From Ancylostoma caninum (Eukaryota > Nematoda > Chromadorea > Rhabditida > Ancylostomatidae): a stretch of 64,000 nt of DNA. The stretch covers positions 2,805,001-2,869,000 of the forward strand of contig JBAJFG010000384.1 in NCBI GenBank assembly GCA_037903475.1, written 5' to 3'. Made by a program: the position numbers and the translations under genes. Of this stretch, positions 13,001 to 25,000 are shown piece after piece. How positions within the stretch are numbered: the stretch's first letter is position 1; every line of letters starts with the position of its first letter. The notes under the pieces are model-generated. The model saw only the letters and a list, made by a program, of their open reading frames with translations. It ran no database searches and was not told where the DNA came from.

Positions 13001-16000
13001 GTACGTAAAAGTGCAGAGCATATACAGGGTGTTTTCCCGGGAGTAAAATCGGTGCAATTGCGGACCCAGTACAAAGGCTACGTGCGAATTGCTGGAACCT
13101 CCGCTTTCACGTGGTCTTTCGACTGAGAATTTGATCTATTGGAATGGATCAGATCGCGCGCGATTTTACTCCCGGAAAAACACACTGTAGAGTTGAAACC
13201 TCGTTCCAGAGAGTCTTTACATATAGGTACCCGCAAGTGTGTACGCTCTCTTCTATGGTAGGATAATGTAGGAAATACGAACGAGTTGCTCCGCCTGGCA
13301 GATCCAAGCAAACCGCGACGCATGACCGTAATGGGGTGGTAGTAGCGCGCCATAGACTTAGGTTGTGCATAGTGCCACCTAAAGAATCCCACCGTACGAC
13401 CTACACCCACGTATGACACACACGCGTTGACTTGCAATCTGAAGGTGCAGGAATGTAAGCGGCTAAGCTGGCGAATGTTTCATCGACTTTTCTCCAAATT
13501 CTTTTTCCAACCCAACCAATCTCCACCTTTTCGCTGCATGCGTGCGAATGCGCACAGTACTGGTCTGAAACATAATAGTAGTAGGTTTGGTTGCAGACGG
13601 TGATAAAGAGGATGCTGGTGTCGTGAGAGGTGCATGATCCGCGCGCATTTCTCGCGGGGCGTCGTAATTAGTCGCATCTATGGTGCATTTTTCAGATAAT
13701 CACATGGCAGATATTTTTGACTCCAGTACAACTAACCAGCACAGTGTGCCGGACGGTTTTGCTAGTATTAGTTCAAATAGTAATTTCCTGAAGTGAGTAG
13801 TTAACACAGAGCCATCATTTTTTATGGCAACGACAATTATGTGAAGAGCTTGAGCTTTGCATTACAGTTGTAATGGTTCTGCTGACGAATTGGATATAGT
13901 TCAGGACTTGGAGCGTGGTAGTGCATGTGAAATTCCTTTTCAGTGGAGAAGGTGGTCGTCCGATGATTCAGACTCACACTGGAACAAGCCGGAGGTGAGT
14001 TTGCCCGTGTTTAGCAAACTCAGGTTGTCTGTCATTTACACAACATCCATTGTTTATTCAGCCCCAACTTCTCATCGGCAAGCAGGAGAGAGAGCAGTCA
14101 GCTGCTCAGGGAGCTGACGATTTACGCGAGGTAGTCGACTACAGGCCTATTTTGATCAAGTAATTAACTCGGTAATAATGTAGTTTCGTGAGATGGGGAT
14201 CGCAAAGCTTTGATCAAACTATACCTGAGGTGGTGTGGGAGGGGGTGAGGATTTTCTGAGATGGAACTCATTAATTTGACAACAGCTTCAAGCTACGAGA
14301 CCATACTTGTGATGCTACATTATGTACATTGTAAGAACGGTGTTTCCAAGGAGTTCCGTAATCTTCGATCGGCTCAGTGTTTGGTTTGCTCATTACAAGT
14401 GGTTTTTACTCCTTAGCCAGTAATCATGCTGTAGAAACTTGAAAATTGTTGTAGTGTTGAAAGCCCGATCGTTTTAGAATTTAATCCGAAGTACTAAGAC
14501 CTTGAGTAATTGGTGAAGTATAAGGAGTCAAACACATGAACTGACCTCACTCTGAACAGCCTGGAAAGTACGAAGGCTATGTATATAGAGGGGCTGCGAT
14601 GGTATGGCGCGATTCTTCGGGTGCCACTATGGGCAGACGGGGTCTGAGCGCCATCCTACCACCCGGCATCCTGTCCCGCGTCGCGGTTGCCTGGATCTGC
14701 CTGGCAGAGCAACTCGTCCATTCAGCCATCATCCGACCGTGGAGAAGAACGTTGAACTTGCGGTACTACTGGCTTTAGCGTGTACGGATGAACGAAAGTT
14801 TCGAACATAAAGCTCATCTGAATATAGTCTGTCCGAAACGACGAGTCCGCCCGCGCACGCGGGGATCGAGAAGCTGCCACGTTTGCCAGCGCTCCACGCC
14901 ATCATCCCTGATCTGCATATCACGTTTCATCGTTATCTTCATGGTATTGACCAATGATTTGGCTGTGACGTGGACGACGTGGCAGCCAACAGCATCCGTC
15001 CCAGCCGCGCCGCCTCTCGATCCCCGCGTGCGTGGGCGGACTCGTCGTTTCGAATAGACGATACCCAAGTGAATGTACTGTCAAAAGAAGGAAATTTCTA
15101 CTTAAAGGCAGCAGGAGCTGAAATTCTTGTCTCTGAGCTGAGCTGCGGGTGGTGAAGTACAGACTCAGCACATCATAAATGTGAAACGAACACAGACAAT
15201 GATGGCTTACCTGCAGAGGAAATGGAACATTCGTCGCGAACACGCCCAGCCGTGTTCGTGCGCGGACGAGTTTTCCCCGGGGCAAAAGCCATTGTGGCGC
15301 GTGGTTTTGGCCTAGTCCCGCCATGAAACCCTGTGAATTGAATGTATTTCGTTTTCCCTTTGCGCCAAACCACGCACCGCAATGGCTTTTTGCGCCGTTG
15401 AAAACTCGTCCGCGCGCGAACACGGCCAGGCGTGTTCGCGACGAATGTTCCATTTTCTCTGCAGGTAGGTCATCATTGTCTGTGTTCGTTTCACATTTAT
15501 GATGTGCTGAGTCTGTACTTCATCACCCCCAGCTCAGTTCGGAGTCGAGGATTTCAGCTCCTGCTGCCTTTAAGCCTAATGAATACTCTGTTAGAATAAG
15601 AAGCTTTCTGGAACATCCGAAAAAAACTTCTAACATGTAGATTTTTCAGTCATTGCTAAATGATTGAATTATCGGAACTTCTGGCTTTCTAAAGTTCTTT
15701 AACATTTCGGGGGTGCTAGGAGTGACTCCTATCAAAATTAAATACCTGACGTGACGTTGATGTATGTAAAGATTAGTTCCTTCAAAACCCAATTCTATAT
15801 ACATAGAAGTGCAGCGCATTAGAAGTGAAACTTAATTTCAAAGGTATGTTATGTATATAGAGGTATAGGGCATTCCGAAAGGAGTCGGTACTGGTGCATT
15901 CACGGACTGAGGTGAGTCATGTGTTCCACGTACTCCTACATCATTTCCGGGATCTTTTCTAACATGTTAAGCAGATAAAAATCACTGCGACTAACAAGCT

Positions 16001-19000
16001 TGAACATGCGCGACTTGCCAAAGGCCCCTCTGATCTCACTCCGTAAAAATGCACCAATACCGACTCATTTCTGAACCGCCTGTATCTGCAACTCTGTACG
16101 ATCTCTTCCACCGTAGGGTAATGCCGGAAAGGTGGACGAGTTGCTCCGTCAGGCAGATCCAGGCAAACCGTGACGCATGACCGTAATCGGATGGTAGTAG
16201 TGGGCCTCAGACTCAGCCTGTCTATTGTGCCACCCGAGCAATCGCGCCATACAGTGTGTTTTTCCGGGAGTAAAATCGCGCGCGATCTGATCCATTCCAA
16301 TAGATCAAATTCTCAGTCGAAAGACCACGTGAAAGCGGAGGTTCCAGCAATTCGCACGTAGCCTTTGTACTGGGTCCGCAATTGCACCAATTTTACTCCC
16401 GGAAAAACACCCTGTATAATCTGTCCGAAACGACGAGTCCGCCCACGCACGCGGGGCTCGAGAGGCGGCGCGGCTGGAACGGATGCTGTTGGCTGCCACA
16501 TCGTCCACGTCACAGCCAAATCATTGGTCGATACCATGAAGATAACGATGAAACGTGATACGCAGATTAGAGATGATGACGTGGAGTGCTGGCAAACGTG
16601 GCAGCTTCTTCGTGGCGGCGATCCCCGCGTGCGTGGGCGGACTCGTCGTTTCGGACAGACTATACCTCCTACACCCAGGCTAGAGCCGTGTGGGTTTGGA
16701 AATTGTGCAAGATGTTCATATGCCATTATCAGCGAAAACACTCATGTGTCACCTATTTCGGATAGTCACGCTAGGTTATCTCCTCATGTTCAGACTATGA
16801 AGAACGAAATATTCGACCTCTATGTGGAGAAAGGCTTACAGCAAGCGGATAATACTCGTAAGTCGTTAATTTTACTTCTTAACGTGGTAATATTTGGCAG
16901 CTGCGCACTTCAGCAGCCCCGTTTAAAGGTACTAATTCGGTTGTCCGCTGAGAAACTATGTTTAATGGTACTATCGGTTTTTCAAATTCTTATCTTTGCA
17001 GTTCCAACCCTAGGAGTAAAAATGCAATGATAGAAACTCAAAGAACCTTCTTTCGATGTGAGAGTATCCATTTACGCGGAGGGGGGGGGGGGGGGGTGGA
17101 AAGAGTGGGTAGCTTTCCATCGCAACATCGGCTTACTTGATTTCCCCAGAATGCCTCCCCAAGCGCAGGGCATTTTTAAACTTTGTGAAACATTTCTGGT
17201 GAAAGGAAAGAAGGTGAGCGAAGAGTCATACACCTGAATACGCCATGAAGTTTGGCATAGAATCACTGCGTTAGTGGAATACTGTTGGCTAAGTTGGCTA
17301 AAGACCGTGCATGTGCCTACGAAGACATGATCTTGTAGAAGTAGGCGTATTTATATACTGTTTTCTGCAACGCGTCCTCACCCTACAGGCTGATATTATA
17401 AATCAATGAAATTGTCGTGAATGGATTTGCCCCGTGGACGTCTCGTTTGCGGCCTCTAAAAATAAAGATAAAAATATCTTCTGTTCGTATTAAAATCGGA
17501 CATTGTATTTATTTATTTATTTATTTATGAAAACACTCAAGGTGCCCAACCAGAAAAGGGCGTGATGCATTAAAAAGATAGATAAATGAAGATGGAAGAA
17601 AGATGAAAAAAATATGAAAGAAGAGGCGAGGACATTTTGAAGAAAAATGTTTGCAATGCCAGATAACATCCCTAGTTGAGGCAAAGAAATTTTTTTCTTT
17701 CTTCCTTTGGTTATCTTTAACATGTTGATCAGTGATCGGTTCAGCATTATTCCGCTTTCACGGACTCAAAAAGTTTAGGTATAGGGGGAGGGGGCTATTT
17801 GAGGTGTTGAACACAAATTATTTTGTTATGGGTGTAATTGGAGGTGCTCAACACGAACATCGTACCCATTTTGTACCGTAACCCCGTTTTTGTAGGATTA
17901 CTGCGAGATCACTACGCGAAATTAAAATAAAAAAAGCCGATCCCCGTGGAAACGGCAGCGTCATAGAAAATGATTTCAATGATCGTAACCAGCCTATGAA
18001 ATACAAATAATTTCTCGGTGCAAAATTGAGAGGATTCCTTGAGATACCGTACCCATAGTATGCACGCCGTAACCCTACAAGATGGGGTTACGGCACAAAA
18101 TGGATGTGATATTCGTTTTCAGCACATTAAATAACCCACCTATAGGAAACTCCATATGTCTCCATATGTTCGCAGACAAGGGTTGGGACCGCGGCGCGGC
18201 TCTCTTGGGCAGAGACGCAGGCCCTCAGCATGCAGAGCGCCGTGTCTCTGCCCAAGAGAGCCGCGCCGCGGTCTCGACCCTTGTCCGCGTACAATTGGAG
18301 TTCCCTGTACGTAAAGTTTCAGCCGAAAAAATGTCCGAAATTTTTTTGGGTCCGTGAAGGTGGAAGTGTCGAGAGAACGATATGGTAGGAGCTCAGACAA
18401 TAAGAGCGGCCGACCCGCGGTCGAGCAACGGCCGACCCGCCGCCCAAGGCCGCGGCTCGGCAGTTAAGCGGCCGCGGCTCGGCCGATAGTGGTCCTCGGG
18501 TCGCCCGCGGATTCAATACCAGGAATGTAGGAGGACGCGCCTTTCGTGGAAATTCCTTCATTTCGTTCCGATGTGACTCCGATATGACTCATTTAACCTT
18601 CTATTCATGTTTTCAAGAGATAAAGTCATGGTTTATTCCTTCTATGGATGGGAATAAAGAACGCATTGACTACAAAGAACGAAATTGGCATCTAACAACA
18701 AAATTTACCACAAATAGTTAAATCGGCAACAAGGAATCTAACAAGGAAACTTATATGATCATGTGGAAATACACAGCAAATTCGGCATCTAACGGAAAAA
18801 AAATAGGGTTAATTGGATGAATACAATCACTTCTGGGGCAATTTCGAATCGAGTAACGAATGAAGAAAAAACACGTTCAATGAGGAAAAGAACTTCAAGC
18901 AAGGAAAAAACAAAGTATACCAAAAAAACTAAACTCAATAAACTAACAACGTATCTATTTATGAGCACCGTTGAGAACGATTTCGACAGCGGAGATGCAG

Positions 19001-22000
19001 TAGAGGAGTTTTCTGAGTTGGAGTGTGAGATTTTGCAGTGTCATGTCTCGGGCACTCCTTCCGTTAAGCCTTATTGCTGGATCTCCTGGGGTGGTGAGGT
19101 CGCCTAAAAAGTCACTATGCAGGCAATGTAGATTGCCCTGTAGAATCTAGTTTCCAAACACTAACCTGAAGAAAAATAATCAAACAGTAATCATGGGATG
19201 GATTTCAGCACGAAAGAGATTTGCGGAGATTAGAGACAAAAACAATTGCAAAGCAAAAGTCCGCGTTTTTAAGAGAGGAGGGCGAGAAAGGCAGTAGGCA
19301 CAAAAACTCGATTTCGGCGGCTTTTGAAATAGAGTAGAGGCAGATTTCTACACTTTCAACTCTTAGAGGAACCACTAACACTGCTACTGTAACAAAACTC
19401 TCCTGGAAAACAAACAAAAGTGCTGACTCTTTTTGTATCTGTCAAAAAGATCATAATCCCCAGTGATAATTATAGTCTGTTTCGCTCGCGACGATAGTTG
19501 AGTATTCTTGCACAGCGTCTGTTTTTCTCTGCACTCTCTACAATCTCTGCACACTTTCCCGCGCTCTTCTTCTCTGCGGCGTTTCCCTAACTATTTTCCT
19601 CGGTGGAACAGACTATAACCGCCTAAGCTCAAGCGAATATTCTCGACGTTGGTTTTGTACTAGGTGAAGACCGTCAAAAATGGCTCCCTCACCAAAACAT
19701 GCATACAGGAAGCTCCAAATGTCCGCAGTCAAGAGGGCGTGGCCACAGCGCGGCTCCTTGATCAGACACAGGCGCTCTCTATGCTGCCTCTGGCTTCTCT
19801 GACTCTGCAGCCAACCAGTGGCAGCATGCCGAGCGCCTGTGTCTCTGTCTAAAGCCGCGTCGTGGCCACGTTCCTCTTGACTGCGGACATTTGGAGCTTC
19901 CTGTAGGTTTTAATGAAGTGTTACAAGAATCCTCAGACAATTCCAGGGGCAACAATCTAGCAGACAGAGTTCCGAACGAGCGGGGGGCGACGCAAGAAAC
20001 GAGCGAAGCCCCGTTCTCGCCCACGTCGCTCGCGCGTTTGGGCCGGAACGCCCTGGTATTGGCCCTCTTTAGGCCCCCAAATTCTGCTTGTTCAAACCGC
20101 TCTAAGGCATCATTCGTCACTGGTATTAACCAATTGACTGTTCTGTTTCAGTGCAGTCAATTGGTTAACACCATTGACGAATGACACCTGAAACAAATAA
20201 ACGATTATTTGACCAAATATATTTATTGAAAGCTGCTTCAATACAGTAGAATCATTCATTGGAAATTATGACTACATGACTATACATGCAACTAAAAATA
20301 TGTACATACTTGAGAAAGGAAAAAAGATTAGTACCTAATCAAGAACTTCAACTTGGGAAGACACGATATTGTTTAAACAATATGAGGGAAGATGGGCTGC
20401 ACATGCAGCTAAAAAGGTAGATGATCCAAGGGTGAATATTATATTGAGAACCGCAGGCAGTGCCAGACTAGAGATGGAAACAGTTAATGAAGCTCGTAGT
20501 GAAGGAAAGCTCGACTGGAAACCGTACTTCATATTTTAAAGAACCCAAGAATTGCTTTGAAGCGAGAGATGAGGTAAGACATTCAGATGTCAGAGCAAAA
20601 TGAGGCAAGGTAGTCACACTACTTAAAGATGTGTGAGTTTGAAATCGTCATAGTCAAAAACGCTTCTCTGTTTTGAAGATAGTGTCTGCACTAGTGTGCG
20701 GTTAGATTCAGGAAGAAAAAAGCGGGCAGTAAGTAGGAAAAAAGACCTCGTCAAAACGGACCTTCCACTGACTTCCGCTTCTTTCGTAGGAGGAAAAACA
20801 AGCGGATGTAGGCAAAATTTTGTTCTTTCTGGAGAAACTAAGCGATCATACAGGAAATCTTTTGTGAGTCTCTATCGTCGAAATGGCCAAAACGTTCGTT
20901 ACCTGAAGTTATAGACCAAAGCGTCTGCGAAACATTTGTCATGACAAAAAGGGCATAACTCCTCCAAACAATGCTATCATGAGGAGGAAAATGAGACAAG
21001 CAGATAAACAATATCGAAAGTGAGGAAAGTGCCGGGTACCGGTGGTGAAGTCAGTTATCCTCGAAGACGATGTCGTAGCTTGCGTCGTAGTCTTCACCCA
21101 CAGAACCGACACGTTCGTGTTCTTCTTGACGTGATCGACGGTCGCGTTTAGCGGGACGCTAAAAGGCAGTACTTTAGAGAAGGGCTATAGGGCTTACAGA
21201 GGGAGATTATACGTGCATTGTTCGGCAGCCAGTTCTGCATGTTGTCGTAGTATTCATACTCGTACGACGGAATGTGCTCACTGCAATGTACTCACTGTAA
21301 CAGGCGGCGGGAATCCGAACAAAACTTTCATCAGTTTCTCCATCATGCCAATCTCTTCCGCAGAGATGCCAAAGTGATGAATGTAAGAAGCGTTATAAAG
21401 AATTTTCCCATTCCCTTAAGAAAACCAGCCTTTCGTTCCCGAATAAAAATAGGTCCCCTAAACATACTCATTTCGGGTGTGATTGAGGTTTCATCTGCTC
21501 ATTTACCACAAACCAGCATCATTGCAGTTACCGAGTAAGATTCTAATAATAGAAAATGTTAAGCGTAACTAACGCTCGAAGAATTTCTAACACTTCTTGT
21601 TGAACTCTTATAAAAGGTTGGTACCTTTACATATCTGTTGTCTGCCGGGTTCCACACTCAGATCTCACGAGCATGATCGTGATGACAGTCTATCTGGATG
21701 TTCCCTCATCATGCGTCTCTGCCTCATCCTCTCTTCCATCAATACTGAACGAAGAAACCTTTGACTCGTTAAACTCTCGCCGATGTACTCAGGAACGTAC
21801 TTCCGTAGCCGCGCAAACCGTGCTTGCTGATGTATTGTGGCATTTTACACCTAAAATAAAATTAGATAGATGGAAATGCATATATGAAACAAATTGTGCA
21901 ACGACCGGACGGGGAAAATAATGCAAATTCTCAATTACACGAAATGAGCGAACATCACAACACACACATATCGGAATAAAAAAATGAAAAAGTGGAAATG

Positions 22001-25000
22001 AAGAAGAACTTCGAAATTGCATAATTTCGAAACTTCATCAATGACCGATTTGAGGTGTCTTTCGAGCCGTTACTTCAACAAAAAATCGCGCGGTCAGCCT
22101 CCATGCATGAGCGGTCACATGCAAGCGACTTAGCATGTTCCGTGCTGAACGGCGGATGTAGCGCATCAAACCGATTGTTGCCCTCTTAAGGACCGCTAAC
22201 GAACGACACCCGCCATTAGCCCTCAACACACCCAACTTTCGTGCGCACTTAGCCCGCTGTGGACCCTCGGTCAAATCTTCCGCCCGGAAAGCCTAGTGAA
22301 GCGAATCGAGCTTTGCCCCTGGAATTGTCTGAGTCTGTATATATAAAAGTGAAAGTTTGTGTGTGTGTTTGTGTGTATGTTCCTTATAGAAATCGCGAAG
22401 GATGAACCGATCCGGACCAAATTTTGCATACAGGCCCAACGGGGGCCGGCGGAGGTTATAGGCTACTTTGCACCTGGAATTATCGATTGGTTTATCGATT
22501 ATATCGATTTTATCGATTTTTTCACTATTTTTGTCCAGGGGTCGACGAGGATATGTCTACTAGGGTTCTTCAATATGCTGAACACGATTATGACAGCCGT
22601 TTCGCATGGCAGTATCGATTTATTGATTTTATCGATTTTTTACAACTTCCGCTCGGGGATCGGTGAGGACATGCCCACTGGGGTTTTCGAATGTGCTGAA
22701 CACGAACATGACAACCGCTTTTAATGAGGGTATCGATTTATTGATTTTTTCGATTTTTCACAACTTTCGCTTGGGGATCGGTGTGGAAATGCCCACTGGG
22801 GTTTTCGAATGTGCTGAACACGAATATGACAACCGCCTTCAATGACGGTATCGATTTATTGATTTTATCGAATTTTGACATCTTCTTACTCGGGGTTCAG
22901 TGAGGACATGTCTACTGGAATTATGCGCTGATCGCAAATATGGCATGCTTTTTCCATAAAGTTACTATCCAAATAACTCACGATTTCCTTTTTCGCCATT
23001 ATGTCGGTATGAGGGTCATTCGGGTCCGTCAGCGTGCTAATCACCAAAATGATGAGCATTTTCAATAGATTCACCGGTAGTAGCAGATCTCCGCATCAGC
23101 GTGAAACAGCCGGGGTAGTAGAACACCCGAGCGAAGCCGGGCATACCGTCTAGTAATAAATAGAAATGAATTAGTCTCACCTGCAACTCTTCTAAAACCG
23201 TTTTTATTGACAGGTGGGACATGAGAACTCATGCGATGACCTGAAACTAAACAATTCGAGAGGTGCGTATCCAAAAAAAACTAAATTGCCCGAGGAGACA
23301 AGAAAAACAGCGTTGAGAGACGAGCACGGACGCAGCGTTTTAGCTGCATTAGAAGAAAACACTATAGGCAACACAAAAAGCATTAACTATAGGAAATGAG
23401 ACGATCCTTGTGTAGAATTTCCTTGACGATCCTTAACAAACACTTGAATGGGAGAGTGTCAGCGCTAGCGAAGGCGTTTTGCAATCCATGGGCCGCGGCT
23501 TGCCCGCTAAAATTATGTGGACCGCGGGTCGGCCGTCCCTAGGCTCCGCCCAGAAACTAGGGGCCGCGGGTCGGCCGAAAGCCTATTTGGGGCCGCGGGT
23601 CGGCCGTTCTTATTGCCTGAGAGGGTATGTAGGCCGTGCGGAAATCGCCACGATCAGGGTCAAGCGCCTGATGGGAATTTCCCATGAGGGGGTCGTATGG
23701 GAGGGGGCTGGGAAGAAAGGGGGGTCGTATTGGAGAGGTGTGGGTAAGGTACGTAGAGGGGTGGCTTGACCATTGAATGTAAATTCATGATTGTTTTATG
23801 ACAAATGACGTTCCGTTCACGAATGACCACGTCATATCGAGTTAAAAACAGGACTGGTTGGCAGCGTATGAGAGAAATCCGCTTCAGCCCACTCAAAGGT
23901 TCGATCCCCGGGGCCTTCCATAAATTTTTGCACGGGTCGGAATCACTTCAGAATCAAACGTGGAGTAAAGAGGGTGGAAATGTAAAAAAAAATAGAGTGT
24001 GGGTAGCGAGATCAATCGATAGCACATGCAAGGATTCGCCTGCAGGGCCCGTCAGAACGTGGAAAAGTAGGGTGACTTAGACCTCGTGTTGAACTTCTCT
24101 GACTCGAAGTCAGCAAATGCTTTTCAACATGTCCATAAAGGACGATCAGCTCTATCTTTTGCCAGAGTTTCAGTTTTCTAAAACCTCATATTTTTTTGGG
24201 AGGTCGATGGGAAATTTTTCAATTTTTCGGGTCTCCGAGGGGAGATTTCCCATCTAACTCACGCAAACAGGAGCAACTGTTGGGGTACGATAATGGAGAT
24301 GAAGAATCAATGCTTGGAGCTCTATTACGTAAATGTAGTGAAATTTTGGTTAAAAGGCAAAGTCTCTTCATGGGAGTTGAAAAAGTGAAAATCTCGCAAT
24401 TCGTACAGGTGGCGAAAATGGAGTAAATCTGTTTGGGAAATCATTGAGAAGCAATTTGCAGATACCAAAAAACTTTTCTTTTATGAGTTTTAGTTGAGGA
24501 AATTTTCCACTTTAGTACAGAATCTGGGCTCCACGAAGCTCGCTCATTTTCCCGCAATTTAGATGGGAAATCAATGGGAAATTCGCCTAATTTCTCATCG
24601 ATTTCCCATCGAGCTCCCAAACATATGAAGGTCTAGAAAATTGAAACTCTGGCAGAAGATAGAGCTGATCGTCCTATATGGAGAGATAGAAGAAAAGTCG
24701 CTGATTTTTAGTCACAGAACCTCAGTGCAAGGTCCAAGTAACCCTAGTTTTCCACAAACTGGCGTCCCTTCTAGGCGAATTCTCGCATGTGTTATCGATC
24801 GATTTCGCTTCCCTCACTTCATTTTCAAATCTTTAAATCCTCTCTACTCCACACTAAATCCTGAAGCGGTTCCAACCCGTGCGAAAATTTTTTGGAGGCG
24901 CCGGGAATCGGACCCGTGGGCGCGCAAATGCCAACGCTGAGACCGATTCCTCGCATGCGCTGCCAATCTGTCCTGTTTTGACACGTAATTACATGATCGT

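Larger units (their letters stand above)
14590..16250. mobile_element. Long-TIR element copy II with nested insertions
   Basis: The left arm (14,595-14,822; ATGGCGCGATTCTTCGGGTG) is repeated inverted at 16,050-16,250, giving terminal inverted repeats of roughly 200 bases. The interior was split by a TA-flanked MITE (14,823-15,063) and a TTAA-flanked MITE (15,106-15,569). It fills much of a gene A intron. Confidence 0.65.

Noticed and set aside
14920..15453. 177-codon - strand frame
   Set aside because: Runs across two palindromic MITEs; the same residues appear on the other strand and in the copy at 9 kb.
16365..17030. 221-codon + strand frame as one gene
   Set aside because: It fuses MITE sequence, a real exon (16,679-16,857) and intron. 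Splice sites define the exon better.
20335..20532. 65-codon - strand frame
   Set aside because: Looks like the antisense shadow of a better + strand frame.
23890..23910. A functional tRNA gene at the GGTTCGATCCC box
   Set aside because: No acceptor or anticodon stem can be folded, and an inverted second copy with a non-tRNA tail indicates a SINE.
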